Shown piece by piece: positions 36,557 to 45,888 of a stretch of DNA of 64,000 nt; position 1 is the first letter of the stretch; each line of letters begins with the position of its first letter. A program made the position numbers and the translations under genes. Under the pieces are notes generated by a model. It saw only the letters and a list, made by a program, of their open reading frames with translations, did not search any database and had not been told where the DNA came from. The stretch spans positions 124,001 through 188,000 of the forward strand of contig DATJLS010000003.1 of assembly GCA_035509315.1 (NCBI GenBank), given 5' to 3'. The stretch is from JAKAWQ01 sp035509315 (lineage in GTDB: Bacteria > Pseudomonadota > Alphaproteobacteria > Acetobacterales > Acetobacteraceae).

Positions 36557-37420
36557 CTAATGGGCGAGGAGCAGCGGAAGCAGGCCGGTGCCGATGAGAT
36601 CCCGCGTGGCACCGCCGAAAAGCAACTCGCGCCAGGGGGCGCGCCCATAGCCGCCGAGGACGAGAAGATCCGCGCCCTCCTCGCGTGCGGCCGAGAGAAG
36701 CTCTCCGCCCGGGGCCGCCGGCAGCATCAGGGACGCTCGGCAGAACCGGGCCGCGATGCCGTGGGCGCGGAGATAGGCTTGCAGATCATGCACCCCCTGC
36801 CCACCGCGCTCGTCCAGGGTGATCAGGACCGTTTCCTTGGCGCGGTGGAGAAAAGGCAGAGCGGCCACCAGGGCGCGCACGGAGCTGGCCGAACCGTTCC
36901 AGGCGACGGCAATGGTCTCTCCCACGTTGTCGGGCGGCTCGGCGGGGACGAGAAGGACGGGACGACCGGAACGGGTCAGCGTCTCCTCGATCGTGTCGGT
37001 GTGCGGCTCATCGATGACACGGCCGGAGCGGCCGAGGACGGTAAGATCGAAGAAGCGGGCATGATGCGAGAGGAACGCTGCCGCGTCGCCGGTTTCTTCC
37101 CGCCAGAAGGCGCCGCGATCCGCAGGCGCAAGGCTGGCTGCGAGGGGCAAGCCATGGCGGGCGGCGGCGGTGACAAAGCTCGCGCGCGTCTGCTCCGCCC
37201 TGGTTTCGATGGCGGCGGACACTTCCTCGGCCCAGCGCATATCGGCCGCCGCCGCCAGGCCCTCGGCGCCGGCGCCGATGAGGAAGCCGGTAACATCCAT
37301 CCGCACATGCAGGGCCTCGAGATGGGCGCCGAAGACAGCAGCGACGCGGCAGGCGAGCTCGGTCGTGCCGGCGCTCGCGCTGCCGCCGCTCAAGCCCGCG
37401 AGGATGGTCCTGATGGTCAT
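36557..37420 (-). CDS. Universal stress protein UspA family
   Basis: 287 residues, a two-domain size. It begins MTIRTILAGLSGGSASAGTTELACR, with FGAHLEALHVRMDV like the partial protein at 1-213. The C-terminal domain has VAWNGSASSVRALVAALPFL and LLVLGGYGRAPWRELLFGGATRDLI, which resembles the G-x2-G-x9-G(S/T) nucleotide site. GGAGG lies 7 nt before the ATG at 37420; a 10-codon extension was dropped. It is monocistronic. The exact stress role is unknown. Confidence 0.88.
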   Translation of the reverse strand: MTIRTILAGLSGGSASAGTTELACRVAAVFGAHLEALHVRMDVTGFLIGAGAEGLAAAADMRWAEEVSAAIETRAEQTRASFVTAAARHGLPLAASLAPADRGAFWREETGDAAAFLSHHARFFDLTVLGRSGRVIDEPHTDTIEETLTRSGRPVLLVPAEPPDNVGETIAVAWNGSASSVRALVAALPFLHRAKETVLITLDERGGQGVHDLQAYLRAHGIAARFCRASLMLPAAPGGELLSAAREEGADLLVLGGYGRAPWRELLFGGATRDLIGTGLLPLLLAH

Positions 37421-37994
37421 GGATACCTCCGCACAATGAGGGCAGGACAATGCGGAGGCCGGAGGCCTGCTTGTTTGATCTCGATCAAGCCGGCGGCCGG
37501 CGCAGGGTCCCTACGACTGCGGAGCGCAGTGTTCAGCCGCCCGGCGCCGGCCAGGGGCACGAACATCCTGATCAGCGGCGGCGAGCACGCGCAGTGCTGA
37601 AAAGAGATTCATGGCGCTGAGAGACTGTTTGAGAAGCTGAAACCCCGATGTCGCCCCCCCCGCTGACAACACCGGGGATGCGCGGGACGCGAATCCTCTC
37701 ATCGCGCCGGCAGAGTGAGATGCCGAGGAGCGAGGATTTTTCACGATTGGCAAATTGCGGGGATTCCGATCGTATCGATTTCGTTCGAGTTTTGCTGATC
37801 GTGGGTGCGGTGGAGCGACTCTTTGCCGCAAAAAAGATGTTACCGTTGTCGCTGTTTTTGATCTTTACCGCCATTCCGCAGGAATGGGACAGTTTCTGCC
37901 AGCCTTGATCACAACCGGGCCACTGCCGACGATCGGCGCATTGCCGGGCGCGGCAAGGGTGACGTTGCACAAGCAAGAATGGGCACAAGCAAGA
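37421..37994. other. Intergenic region with a solitary element end
   Basis: 574 bp between divergent uspA and the DUF2306 gene. It carries a partial terminal inverted repeat at 37620, a short tandem repeat from 37967 and an A/T-richer patch near 37830-37890. No credible gene. Confidence 0.45.
37620..37635. repeat. Solitary MITE/IS end
   Basis: AGAGACTGTTTGAGAA is identical to the first 16 bases of both ends of the 178-bp element at 46637-46814, then the sequence diverges. No matching partner end is found nearby. Confidence 0.6.
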
Positions 37995-38006
37995 ATGGGC
38001 ACAAGC
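37967..38006. repeat. 16-bp tandem repeat (2.5 copies) at the start of the DUF2306 gene
   Basis: GCACAAGCAAGAATGG is present twice (37967-37982 and 37983-37998) followed by GCACAAGC. The unit contains an ATG, so copy number changes would offer alternative starts in different frames. Confidence 0.85.
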
Positions 38007-38885
38007 GAGACTGGCCGGGTTCTCGATCTTTCCCTCCATCCTTCGCGTGAGACATATTTGCGAGAGGGGTCTTCACGAAAGTCCGGCGGGCCGGATCATG
38101 GTGCCGTTGCGCTGCGTTGGGCCGTTGGTTCGCTGGCTTGCGTGGTGTGGGGGAGCAGCGGGATCTTCGGGCTCTATATCCTTGCCTTCTACGTACGGAA
38201 CGCGGTGGACGGCACGCCCGGCGCCTGGAACCATGCGCTGCCGCATCTTTACGATCCCTCGCGGCCTGCCGGAAACATCGGGATCGGGCTGCATTTCGTC
38301 ACCGGAGCAATGCTGCTCGTGATGGGGCCTTTGCAACTCATGGGCGGAGTGAGGCGAGCCTGGCCGGGTTTTCATCGCTGGGTCGGGCGGGTTTATATCG
38401 GGGCCTCGATGCTGGCCGGGCTCGGCGGGCTCATCTTCATCGCCGTCCAAGGTACGATCGGCGGGCCGGTCATGAGCCTGGGATTTGGACTTTACGGCGC
38501 CCTGATGGTGGTCGCGGCAGCACAGACGATTCGCCACGCGATGGCGCGCCGCTTCGAGACCCATCGTGCCTGGGCGATCCGGCTCTTCGCGCTCACGATC
38601 GGATCCTGGCTCTTTCGGATGGATTACGGCCTCTGGCTGAAGCTGGCTGATGCGGCCGGCCACGCTCATGATTTTCGCGGGCCCTTCGACCGGATCATGG
38701 TGTTTTTCTTCTATGTCCCGAATCTCCTGTTGGCGGAGATCATCATTCGCGGAGGACGGCTCAGGGGCAAGGCTGCGCAGGCATTCGGGGTCGCCACACT
38801 GGGCGCAGTCGTGGCCCTGCTGCTGATCAGCACCTACTACTTCACCCTCCGCCATTGGGGTCCGCCAATTGCCGCCCTGATATGA
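37995..38885 (+). CDS. DUF2306 domain membrane protein
   Basis: 296 residues from the ATG at 37995. About seven hydrophobic segments; conserved family features are LHFVTGAMLLVMGPLQLM, the RRAWPGFHRWVGRVYIGASMLAGLGGL segment with its HRW-G-R-Y core, and FETHRAWAIRLFALTIGSWLFRM. The HRxxGR pattern resembles YesN/DUF2306 proteins of unknown function, possibly haem or quinone related. The start is uncertain because it lies in a 16-bp tandem repeat; a TTG at 37965 after AAGGG is an alternative. Confidence 0.8.
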   Translation: MGTSETGRVLDLSLHPSRETYLREGSSRKSGGPDHGAVALRWAVGSLACVVWGSSGIFGLYILAFYVRNAVDGTPGAWNHALPHLYDPSRPAGNIGIGLHFVTGAMLLVMGPLQLMGGVRRAWPGFHRWVGRVYIGASMLAGLGGLIFIAVQGTIGGPVMSLGFGLYGALMVVAAAQTIRHAMARRFETHRAWAIRLFALTIGSWLFRMDYGLWLKLADAAGHAHDFRGPFDRIMVFFFYVPNLLLAEIIIRGGRLRGKAAQAFGVATLGAVVALLLISTYYFTLRHWGPPIAALI

Positions 38886-38892
38886 GATCACT

Positions 38893-39042
38893 GAAAGCGT
38901 GATGACCGGAGGTCGAATCACCGCAGGTCTGAATCACGCGATGAAACGATGACCAAGTGCGGGATGGGAGAGCGTGAGCGATCCCATCCCAGGCGAGAGC
39001 GTGAAGACCGAAGGCGCAATCGCCGTAGATCCGAATCACGCA
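38893..39042. repeat. Composite repeat A+B+A, inverted copies
   Basis: On the minus strand: an A unit (GCGTGATTCGGATCTACGGC...), then a B unit (GGGATGGGATCGCTCACGC ... CATCCCGC), spacer TTGGTCATCGTTTCATC, then a second A unit GCGTGATTCAGACCTGCGG. It follows the DUF2306 stop by 8 bp. Confidence 0.75.
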
Positions 39043-39049
39043 AGCCACT

Positions 39050-39121
39050 CTCTTTATAATATTTGCTTTGGCAGCCCTCTTCACGCGATCGGCCGATTCC
39101 GGCCAATCGCCATCTGCTCTC
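39050..39121. repeat. Dispersed repeat family D, copy 2 (right half)
   Basis: TTTGCTTTGGCAGCCCTCTT then CACGCGATCGGCCGATTCCG and ATCTGCTCT match the right half of the repeat at 33355-33461. It lies between the composite repeat and argH; the 195 bp from here to argH hold only the argH promoter. Confidence 0.6.
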
Positions 39122-39316
39122 GTGAAACCTGGACGGCATGATTGGTTTTTTTTGGCCACCATCCCACTCCGCCAGTGAACCCCGCTCGTGTCCACGAGGC
39201 AAGATTTTCGCCAAGCCCGAAGATTTCCTCCATTTTCATAGCCATTTTGGCCATATTGTCGGGGTGTGATGCCCCTCCTATTGTCCGGCCGCCCTTACTC
39301 TCCTGGAGCCGGTTCC

Positions 39317-40738
39317 GTGCCCGAATTCCCCTCGAAATTGCAATGGGGCGGCCGCTTTGCCGCCGGCCCGGCTTCGGTGATGCAGGAGATCAATGCCTCG
39401 ATCGGCTTCGATCAGCGCCTCTGGCGTCAGGACATCGAAGGCTCGCTCGCCCACGCCGCGATGCTTACCCATGCCGGCATCCTGAGTGAGCAGGATGGCG
39501 CCGCGATTCGCGAAGGCCTCAATGCCATCGCTGCCGAGATCGCGCAGGGAAATTTCGTCTTCGATCCCGCGCTCGAGGATATTCATACAAACATCGAGGC
39601 CCGTCTCATCGCCCGTATCGGCGAAGCAGGCCGCCGCCTGCACACCGCGCGCAGCCGCAACGACCAGGTCGCGACCGATCTCCGCCTCTGGCTCCGCGAC
39701 GCGATCGACGGGCTCGACCGGCAGCTCGCCCTTCTCATGAGTGCCCTGGCAAATCGCGCGCTCCAGCACGCGGCCGACCCGATGCCCGGCTTCACCCATT
39801 TGCAGCCGGCACAGCCGATCACTTTCGGTCATCATCTTCTCGCCTATGTTGAGATGTTCTCCCGCGACCGAGGTCGGCTTGCCGATTGCCGAGCCCGCCT
39901 CAATGAATGCCCGCTCGGCGCGGCAGCGCTCGCCGGCACGGCCTTCCCGATCGACCGCGCCATGACCGCCGCAAGCCTCGGCTTTACCCGCCCCTGCGCC
40001 AATTCCCTCGACGCGGTGTCGGACCGCGATTTCGCGCTCGAATTCCTCGCCGCCGCCGCGATCCTCGCCTCGCACCTCTCCCGCTTCGCCGAGGAGATCG
40101 TGCTCTGGACCAGCCCTGGCTTCGGCTTCATCCATCTCTCGGACGAATTCACAACCGGCAGCTCGATCATGCCGCAGAAGCGCAACCCCGACGCCGCCGA
40201 ACTCGTGCGCGCAAAGACGGGCCGCATCGCCGGCGCCTTCGTTTCGCTCCTCACCGTTCTCAAGGGGCTTCCGCTCGCCTATGGCAAGGATCTTCAGGAG
40301 GACAAGGAGCCGGTGTTCGACACCGCCCAGGCGCTCTCCCTGTCACTCGCCGCGATGGCCGGCATGGTCCGCGACCTCATGCCCGATCTCGCGCGGATGC
40401 GGGCGATGGCCGGTGAAGGATTCTCGACCGCGACCGACCTCGCGGATTGGCTGGTGCGCGCCCTCGGCCTTCCCTTCCGCACCGCGCATCACGTCACGGG
40501 ACGGCTCGTCGCCAAGGCCGAAGCGCGCGGCGTTACCCTCGCCGAGCTGACGCTTGCCGAGATGCAGGAGGAAGAACCGCGTATCACCGAAGCCGTTTAT
40601 GATGTGCTCTCGGTCGCGGCGTCGCTCGCGTCACGCACTTCCGAAGGTGGAACCGCGCCCGCCAATGTCGCCCGCGCGGCAGAGCATTGGCAGCAAATTC
40701 TCGCCCCAACAGATCAACCGGCAGATCAAAGGAACTGA
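39317..40738 (+). CDS. argH: Argininosuccinate lyase
   Basis: 473 residues from a GTG 9 nt after TGGAG; the frame runs 17 codons further upstream but this part is not ArgH-like. QWGGRFAAGPA is the typical N-terminus, TARSRNDQVATD the substrate Ser/Arg/Asn segment, THLQPAQP carries the catalytic His, and GSSIMPQKRNPD is the fumarase-superfamily signature. It splits argininosuccinate into arginine and fumarate. Its 3' end overlaps the 3' end of the dihydroorotase gene by 13 bp (convergent). Confidence 0.96.
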   Translation: MPEFPSKLQWGGRFAAGPASVMQEINASIGFDQRLWRQDIEGSLAHAAMLTHAGILSEQDGAAIREGLNAIAAEIAQGNFVFDPALEDIHTNIEARLIARIGEAGRRLHTARSRNDQVATDLRLWLRDAIDGLDRQLALLMSALANRALQHAADPMPGFTHLQPAQPITFGHHLLAYVEMFSRDRGRLADCRARLNECPLGAAALAGTAFPIDRAMTAASLGFTRPCANSLDAVSDRDFALEFLAAAAILASHLSRFAEEIVLWTSPGFGFIHLSDEFTTGSSIMPQKRNPDAAELVRAKTGRIAGAFVSLLTVLKGLPLAYGKDLQEDKEPVFDTAQALSLSLAAMAGMVRDLMPDLARMRAMAGEGFSTATDLADWLVRALGLPFRTAHHVTGRLVAKAEARGVTLAELTLAEMQEEEPRITEAVYDVLSVAASLASRTSEGGTAPANVARAAEHWQQILAPTDQPADQRN

Positions 40739-42048
40739 ACGAGTCGCCCGGAAGGCGCGCCGGTCACCTCGCCCTCCCGCATCACCACCTGGCCGCGCAC
40801 CACGGTGAACAATGGCCAGCCGCGTACCGTCATGCCGGCGAAGGGACTCCATCCGCAGGGCGAGACGAGCCAGCTTTCCTCGATCCGCCGCCGAAGCTGC
40901 ATATCGACGATCGTAAAATCCGCGTCATAGCCGGCGGCGAGCCGCCCCTTGCCCACCACGCCATAGACTCGCGCCGGGCCCGCGCTCATCAGATCGGCGA
41001 GCCGCCCCAGACCGAGCCGGCCCGCATTCACATGATCGAGCATCACCGGAACGAGTGTTTGGACGCCTGTCAGTCCGGCCGCGCAGTCCGGCCAGGGCTT
41101 CTCTTTCGCCGCCCGGGTATGGGGTGCGTGATCCGAGCCGATCGTATCCACCGTGCCGTCGCGCACGGCAGCCCAGGCCGCATCCCGGTGCCGCGGGCCG
41201 CGGATCGGCGGGTTCATCACCGCATAGCCGCCCAGGGCTTCGTAAGCATCGGGGGCGACCTGGGTGAGATGGTTCACCAGCACCTCGACGGTCGCGATCT
41301 CTCGAAAATCCTTGAGGTATCGAAATTCCTCTGCGGTCGAGACGTGCAGAATATGCGCGGGCCGGCCCGTTTCGCGCGCCAGCGCCATCAGCCGCCGCGT
41401 GCCGAGAAAGGCGGTCTCCTCATCGCGCCATTCCGCATGCCGCTCATAGGGTTCACCGACATGAAAGAACTCGCGGCGGGCGCGCAGCCGGTACTCATCC
41501 TCCGAATGATAGGCGATCCGCCGCCGTCCCGCCCGCATGACCCGCTCGAGGCTCTCATCGTCCTCGATGAGGAGATCGCCCGTCGAACTGCCGGCGAAAA
41601 CCTTGATCGCCGAGACCCCGCGCCCGCTCTCGAGCTCCGCGAGGGCGGCGATATTGCCCTTGGTCGCACCGACATAGAGCCCGACATCGCACCAGGCCAC
41701 ACGCTCGACATAGGCCTGCTTCCGTTCGAGCTTGTCTGCATCCGTAATCGCCGGACTCGTGTTGGGCATATCGAAAACGGCGGTGAGCCCGCCGAGCACG
41801 GCACCGCGCGTGCCGCTCGGAATGCTCTCCACCGCTTGATCGCCCGGATCGCGGAAATGCACGTGCGGATCGATCAGACCAGGGAGGACCGTGAGGCCTT
41901 TCGCGTCGATGATCTCGGCCGCGCTCGCCGTCCCGCTCACGCCGAGCGCGGCGATCCGCCCCATCCGAACACCGATATCGAGCGCCTCGATGCTCCATGG
42001 CAGGACGACGCTGCCGCCGCGGATGATCAGTTCGAACCTATCGGCCAT
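40726..42048 (-). CDS. pyrC: Dihydroorotase (class I type)
   Basis: 440 residues. The metal-binding DPHVHFRDPG is near residue 60, AIKVFAGSSTGDL holds the Lys that is carboxylated in the family (near 150), HILHVSTAEE the His ligand (near 230) and IGSDHAPHT the last Asp. It cyclises carbamoyl-aspartate in pyrimidine synthesis. Hydantoinase/allantoinase are close relatives, but the ASLFTNV-like FDMPNT and DHAPHT patterns favour dihydroorotase. It follows asnB by 9 bp and is probably co-transcribed. Confidence 0.88.
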   Translation of the reverse strand: MADRFELIIRGGSVVLPWSIEALDIGVRMGRIAALGVSGTASAAEIIDAKGLTVLPGLIDPHVHFRDPGDQAVESIPSGTRGAVLGGLTAVFDMPNTSPAITDADKLERKQAYVERVAWCDVGLYVGATKGNIAALAELESGRGVSAIKVFAGSSTGDLLIEDDESLERVMRAGRRRIAYHSEDEYRLRARREFFHVGEPYERHAEWRDEETAFLGTRRLMALARETGRPAHILHVSTAEEFRYLKDFREIATVEVLVNHLTQVAPDAYEALGGYAVMNPPIRGPRHRDAAWAAVRDGTVDTIGSDHAPHTRAAKEKPWPDCAAGLTGVQTLVPVMLDHVNAGRLGLGRLADLMSAGPARVYGVVGKGRLAAGYDADFTIVDMQLRRRIEESWLVSPCGWSPFAGMTVRGWPLFTVVRGQVVMREGEVTGAPSGRLVQFL

Positions 42049-42057
42049 GGCCGCGTC

Positions 42058-43824
42058 TCAGCGCGCCGCGAGCGTTTCAAACACATCGCCGCTCGGAAGC
42101 AGCCCCTCCGCATGGCGCCGGTGCCAGAGCGCATAGAAGAGCAGCGACCAGGCGGCGAAGCCCTCGCGCCGTCCCGCGGCATTGCGGAAGAGCGAGATCA
42201 CGCGTGCCGGCTCGGCGATCTCGGCGATCGCCGGCGAAGCGGCGACCAACGGACCGAGCCGGGCTCCCGCCACGGCGATCCAGGCACCGATCGGGACGGT
42301 GAATCCCTGTTTGCGGGCAAAGGGGCGCGCCGCCGGCAGATGCCGCTCCAGCCATCTCCGCAGCAGCCACTTGCCCTGGCCGCGCCGCACCTTGAGCATA
42401 TCGGGCAACCGGAACGTTGCTTCCGCCACCCCGCGATCGAGCAGCGGCGTCCGCCCTTCGACCCCATGGGCCATCAGGCAGCGATCCAGCTTGATCAGAA
42501 GGTCGTTCGGCAGCCAGCCGGCAATGTCGGTCGCCTGAACGGTGGCCAGGCGTGTCCGGCCGGCCTCCAGGGTCGTCGTCGCCTCGTCCGCCGCAAGGCC
42601 ATCGCGCCAGCCGCTCGGGCGGGTCCGCAGAACGTGCAGCCGGTCGAACGTGCCGCGGGCGCGCATCACCCGCCCGCCCAGCCACCAGGGGCGCATCGCC
42701 GTCCGGTACCGGCCATAGCCCGCGAACATCTCGTCTCCGCCCTCGCCCGAGAGCACCACCTTCACGTCCTGGCGCGCCCGCTTCGCCAGAAGCCAGCTCG
42801 GGATGATCGCGTAATCGGCGGCCGGATCGTCCATGCAGGAAACGATCTCGGGGAGATGCTCCCAGACCATCGCCTCCGTGATCTCGATCGTCTCGTGGCG
42901 GGCCCCGACCGCGCGCGCCACCGCCGCCGCGGTCTCGCGCTCATCCGCCGCGCCCGGTGCCGCGAAGCCCGCAGTGAAGGCCAGCACCTCCTGGTTGGTC
43001 AGGCGCCGCATCATGCCCAGCACCGCCGAGCTGTCGATGCCTCCGGAGAGGAAAATGCCGTAGGGCACGTCGCTTCTGAGATGCAGCTCCACGCTTTCGG
43101 CCAGCGCAGCATCCAGGCGGGCGAGCGCCGTCTCCTCGTCGATCTCCTCCGGCCCGCCCTCGGGCAGCGCGGAGATGCGCCGCCGGTCGAGCACATGGCC
43201 GTCGGCGCAGGTCAGGGTCTCCCCGGGCAGCACGCGATGAATGCCCTCGAAGATCGTCTCCGTGCCGGTGACGAACTGGATCTGCAGCAGCTCCTCGCGC
43301 GCCGCCGAACGGATGATACGCGCGACCAGGCCTGAATCGAGCAGCGCCTGAGGCTCGGAGGCAAAGGCGAGCCCGTCCGGGATTTGCGCCAGGTAAAGCG
43401 GCTTGATGCCGAACGGATCGCGCGAGAGCGTTACCGTGCGCCCGACCCGTTCATGCACTGCGATGGCGTACATGCCGCGCAGCGGCTTCGCATAGTCGGA
43501 GCCATTCCGCAGCCAAAGATGCAGCGGTGGCTCGCAATCGCTTCCGGTCGCGAAATGGGTTTCGGGCATCGCTGCGCGCAGCTCGCGGTAATTGTAGATC
43601 TCGCCATTCGCCACCAGCGAAGCCGAGCCGGCGAAGAGCGGTTGATCGCCGCCTTCCAGGTCGATGATGGCGAGCCGCGTGCTGAGAAGGGCGATCCGCC
43701 CCACCATGGTCTGCCCGGTGCCGTCAGGGCCGCGATGGGCAAGCGCGCGGGCGAGGCGCGCCAGCGTCTCCGGCGCCGGCGGCGCGGCATCGGCATTCAG
43801 TATAAGGCCCGCGATCCCGCACAT
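42058..43824 (-). CDS. asnB: Asparagine synthase (glutamine-hydrolysing)
   Basis: 588 residues. The start MCGIAGLI gives the catalytic N-terminal Cys2 of the class II glutaminase; AHRGPDGTG and VANGEIYNYREL follow. The synthetase domain has the P-loop FLSGGIDSSAVLG near residue 255 and VVLSGEGGDEMFAGYGRY near 345. It makes asparagine, or amidates another acid in a specialised setting. A frame of 36 codons upstream is formed by a dispersed repeat and is not part of the protein. AAGGG lies 5 nt before the ATG. Confidence 0.92.
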   Translation of the reverse strand: MCGIAGLILNADAAPPAPETLARLARALAHRGPDGTGQTMVGRIALLSTRLAIIDLEGGDQPLFAGSASLVANGEIYNYRELRAAMPETHFATGSDCEPPLHLWLRNGSDYAKPLRGMYAIAVHERVGRTVTLSRDPFGIKPLYLAQIPDGLAFASEPQALLDSGLVARIIRSAAREELLQIQFVTGTETIFEGIHRVLPGETLTCADGHVLDRRRISALPEGGPEEIDEETALARLDAALAESVELHLRSDVPYGIFLSGGIDSSAVLGMMRRLTNQEVLAFTAGFAAPGAADERETAAAVARAVGARHETIEITEAMVWEHLPEIVSCMDDPAADYAIIPSWLLAKRARQDVKVVLSGEGGDEMFAGYGRYRTAMRPWWLGGRVMRARGTFDRLHVLRTRPSGWRDGLAADEATTTLEAGRTRLATVQATDIAGWLPNDLLIKLDRCLMAHGVEGRTPLLDRGVAEATFRLPDMLKVRRGQGKWLLRRWLERHLPAARPFARKQGFTVPIGAWIAVAGARLGPLVAASPAIAEIAEPARVISLFRNAAGRREGFAAWSLLFYALWHRRHAEGLLPSGDVFETLAAR

Positions 43825-43837
43825 CAGCCCTTCCTTC

Positions 43838-43942
43838 GAGCGCGATGATTTCAGATCATCACGCTCTCGCTTTGTTTTCTCGATCGGTTTCATGGCCTTG
43901 GCGGATCGCAAGACAATCCCGCCGGGAGGCATATTGATCTAG
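43838..43942. repeat. Dispersed repeat family C, copy 4
   Basis: 105 bp, GAGCGCGATGATTTCAGATC ... GGCATATTGATCTAG, in the same orientation as copy 1. It sits between divergent asnB and ygfZ, so both promoters must lie in or around it. Confidence 0.8.
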
Positions 43943-43983
43943 CACGTCTTGCCGGCATCGGCGCCAGGGCCCAATTCCTGTCC

Positions 43984-44799
43984 ATGGTCCGTCTTGCGCG
44001 CTTGCCCGAACGCGGGGTTCTCGCCGTCACCGGTGAAGATCGCGTCGCCTTTCTCCAGGGCCTCGTCTCCAATGATGTTGCCGAGGCCAGGCCGGGCCAT
44101 GCGGTTTGGGCTGCCCTGTTGACGCCGCAAGGCAAATGGCTCGCCGATTTCTTCATCCTTGCCGAGGCAAATCAGCTGCTGCTCGATTGCGAGCGCGCAC
44201 AGATCACAACGCTCGGCGCACGCCTCCAGCGCTACCGGCTGCGCGCGAAAGTCGCGATCGAGGACCTTTCGGGCGCGCTAGGCGTGTACGCCGCGTGGGG
44301 CGGGGAGCCCGAGATCGGCCCCGGCGTGATCGCCGCGCCCGACCCCCGCCTCCCTGAGGCAGGCTGGCGCCTTCTTTCACCTGCGCCGCTTGCCGAGAAT
44401 GCCGGCTTCGAGGAATGGGATCTCCATCGCCTTTCCCTTGGCCTGCCTGATGGCTCGCGCGACCTTGAGACCGAACGGACTCTTCTGCTCGAGGCGGGAT
44501 TCGACGAGCTTGCCGGCGTGTCCTGGACCAAGGGATGCTATATGGGCCAGGAATTGACCGCGCGGACCCGTTATCGCGGGCTCATCAAGCGGCGGCTCCT
44601 GCCGGTCGCGGTCGCGGGTCCCCTGCCACCTCGGGATACGCCCGTGCTCGGCGGCGGGATGCTTCGCGGCACGATGCGTTCGGGGCTGCAGGATCGCGGT
44701 CTCGCTTCGCTCCGTCTCGACTCGCTTGCCGAGCCGCTCCTCTGCGGCGAGGCCGTCCTTACCCCGCAGATGCCCTCCTGGCTCCGCCTCTCCTCCTGA
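43984..44799 (+). CDS. ygfZ: YgfZ family folate-binding protein (Fe-S/tRNA modification)
   Basis: 271 residues of the GcvT-like fold. The YgfZ signature K-G-C-Y-x-G-Q-E is seen in TKGCYMGQELTARTRYRG near residue 185. The family uses tetrahydrofolate and supports assembly or repair of certain Fe-S enzymes, including MiaB-type tRNA-modifying proteins. The ATG directly precedes VRLARLPERGVLAVTGEDR. It is followed after 48 bp by hslO in the same direction. Confidence 0.9.
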   Translation: MVRLARLPERGVLAVTGEDRVAFLQGLVSNDVAEARPGHAVWAALLTPQGKWLADFFILAEANQLLLDCERAQITTLGARLQRYRLRAKVAIEDLSGALGVYAAWGGEPEIGPGVIAAPDPRLPEAGWRLLSPAPLAENAGFEEWDLHRLSLGLPDGSRDLETERTLLLEAGFDELAGVSWTKGCYMGQELTARTRYRGLIKRRLLPVAVAGPLPPRDTPVLGGGMLRGTMRSGLQDRGLASLRLDSLAEPLLCGEAVLTPQMPSWLRLSS

Positions 44800-44847
44800 A
44801 CCGCCCGCGAACCAAGCCGACCCTGATCCTTCGCACCCTGCTCTGTG

Positions 44848-45807
44848 ATGGCCGATCCTCCCGCCTTCCTCGACCGAATGCGGCCCGCCGTGCCGGACAT
44901 CGTCGTCCCGCGCGCCGTCCTGCCCTTCTTCCTGCCACGCTGCCAGGTGCGGGGCCGGCTGGTGCGACTCGGCCCGCTCGCGGAGGTATTGCTCGCCCGC
45001 CATCGCCATCCGCCCGTCATCGCTTCACTGGCCGGCCAAGCGCTGGCGCTCGTGGCCGGGCTCGCCATATCGCTGAAATTCCGTGGCTCTTTCAGCCTTC
45101 AGGCGAAGGGGGACGGGCCGGTTCCGCACCTCCTGGTCGATTGCACCGATGGCGGCGCGCTGCGCTTTTATGCCCGCACTGATCCCGACCGACTTGGCCG
45201 GCTGCTCGCCGCCGATCCTGCGCCACCCGCTTCAGCCCTGCTCGGACAGGGCTATCTCGCCTTCACGGTCGATCCGCGGACAGGCGCGCGTCCACACCAG
45301 GGAATCGTCTCCATCAGCGGTGAGAGCTTCGAGGAGATGGCGCTCGCCTATTTCCGCGAGAGCGTGCAGCTCGCGGGGCTGGTCCGGCTGGCTGCGTCCC
45401 CGCTTCCTGTCGGCTGGCGCGCGGGGGCGCTCATTCTCGAACGCATCCCGAAGCTGGGCGGGGCCGAGGCGCCGGAGGAAACCGCGGAAAGCGAGGATGC
45501 CTGGCGGACGGCCATTGCGCTGGTGTCCACTCTTTCCGATTCCGAGCTTCTCGATGACGGGCTCGCGCCTGAAAGACTGCTCTATCGGCTTTTTCATGGC
45601 GAAGGGATCACGGCCGATCGGCCACGCTCGCTCGCCTACGGCTGCCGCTGCACACGGGAGCGTCTCTCGGGCGTGCTCGCCGGATTCGCGGCCGATGACC
45701 TCGACCACATGGCAACCGACGGGACGATCACCGTGACCTGCGAATTCTGCAACCACGATTTCCGATTTCTCCGCTCGGAGTTTCCTGATCGAGGTGCCGC
45801 CGATTGA
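44848..45807 (+). CDS. hslO: Hsp33 redox-regulated chaperone
   Basis: 319 residues. The N-terminal substrate-binding domain includes FRGSFSLQAKGDGPV and GYLAFTVD, and the C-terminal zinc switch has CRC (near residue 265) and CEFC (near 300), the four Cys that bind zinc when reduced. Under oxidation disulfides form and the chaperone is active, holding unfolded proteins. A GTG one codon earlier is also possible; the ATG at 44848 is preferred. Confidence 0.92.
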   Translation: MADPPAFLDRMRPAVPDIVVPRAVLPFFLPRCQVRGRLVRLGPLAEVLLARHRHPPVIASLAGQALALVAGLAISLKFRGSFSLQAKGDGPVPHLLVDCTDGGALRFYARTDPDRLGRLLAADPAPPASALLGQGYLAFTVDPRTGARPHQGIVSISGESFEEMALAYFRESVQLAGLVRLAASPLPVGWRAGALILERIPKLGGAEAPEETAESEDAWRTAIALVSTLSDSELLDDGLAPERLLYRLFHGEGITADRPRSLAYGCRCTRERLSGVLAGFAADDLDHMATDGTITVTCEFCNHDFRFLRSEFPDRGAAD

Positions 45808-45888
45808 CCCTCGGCCGGCCTCGCGTCAGGCTGGCGTTACGCCTTACGTTCGCTCAATCGGGTCGTTCGCCTTGAGGAGCCCTTCCCC

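Noticed and set aside
40687..43335. An 882-codon open frame on the plus strand
   Set aside because: Antisense to dihydroorotase and asnB, both with complete catalytic motifs.
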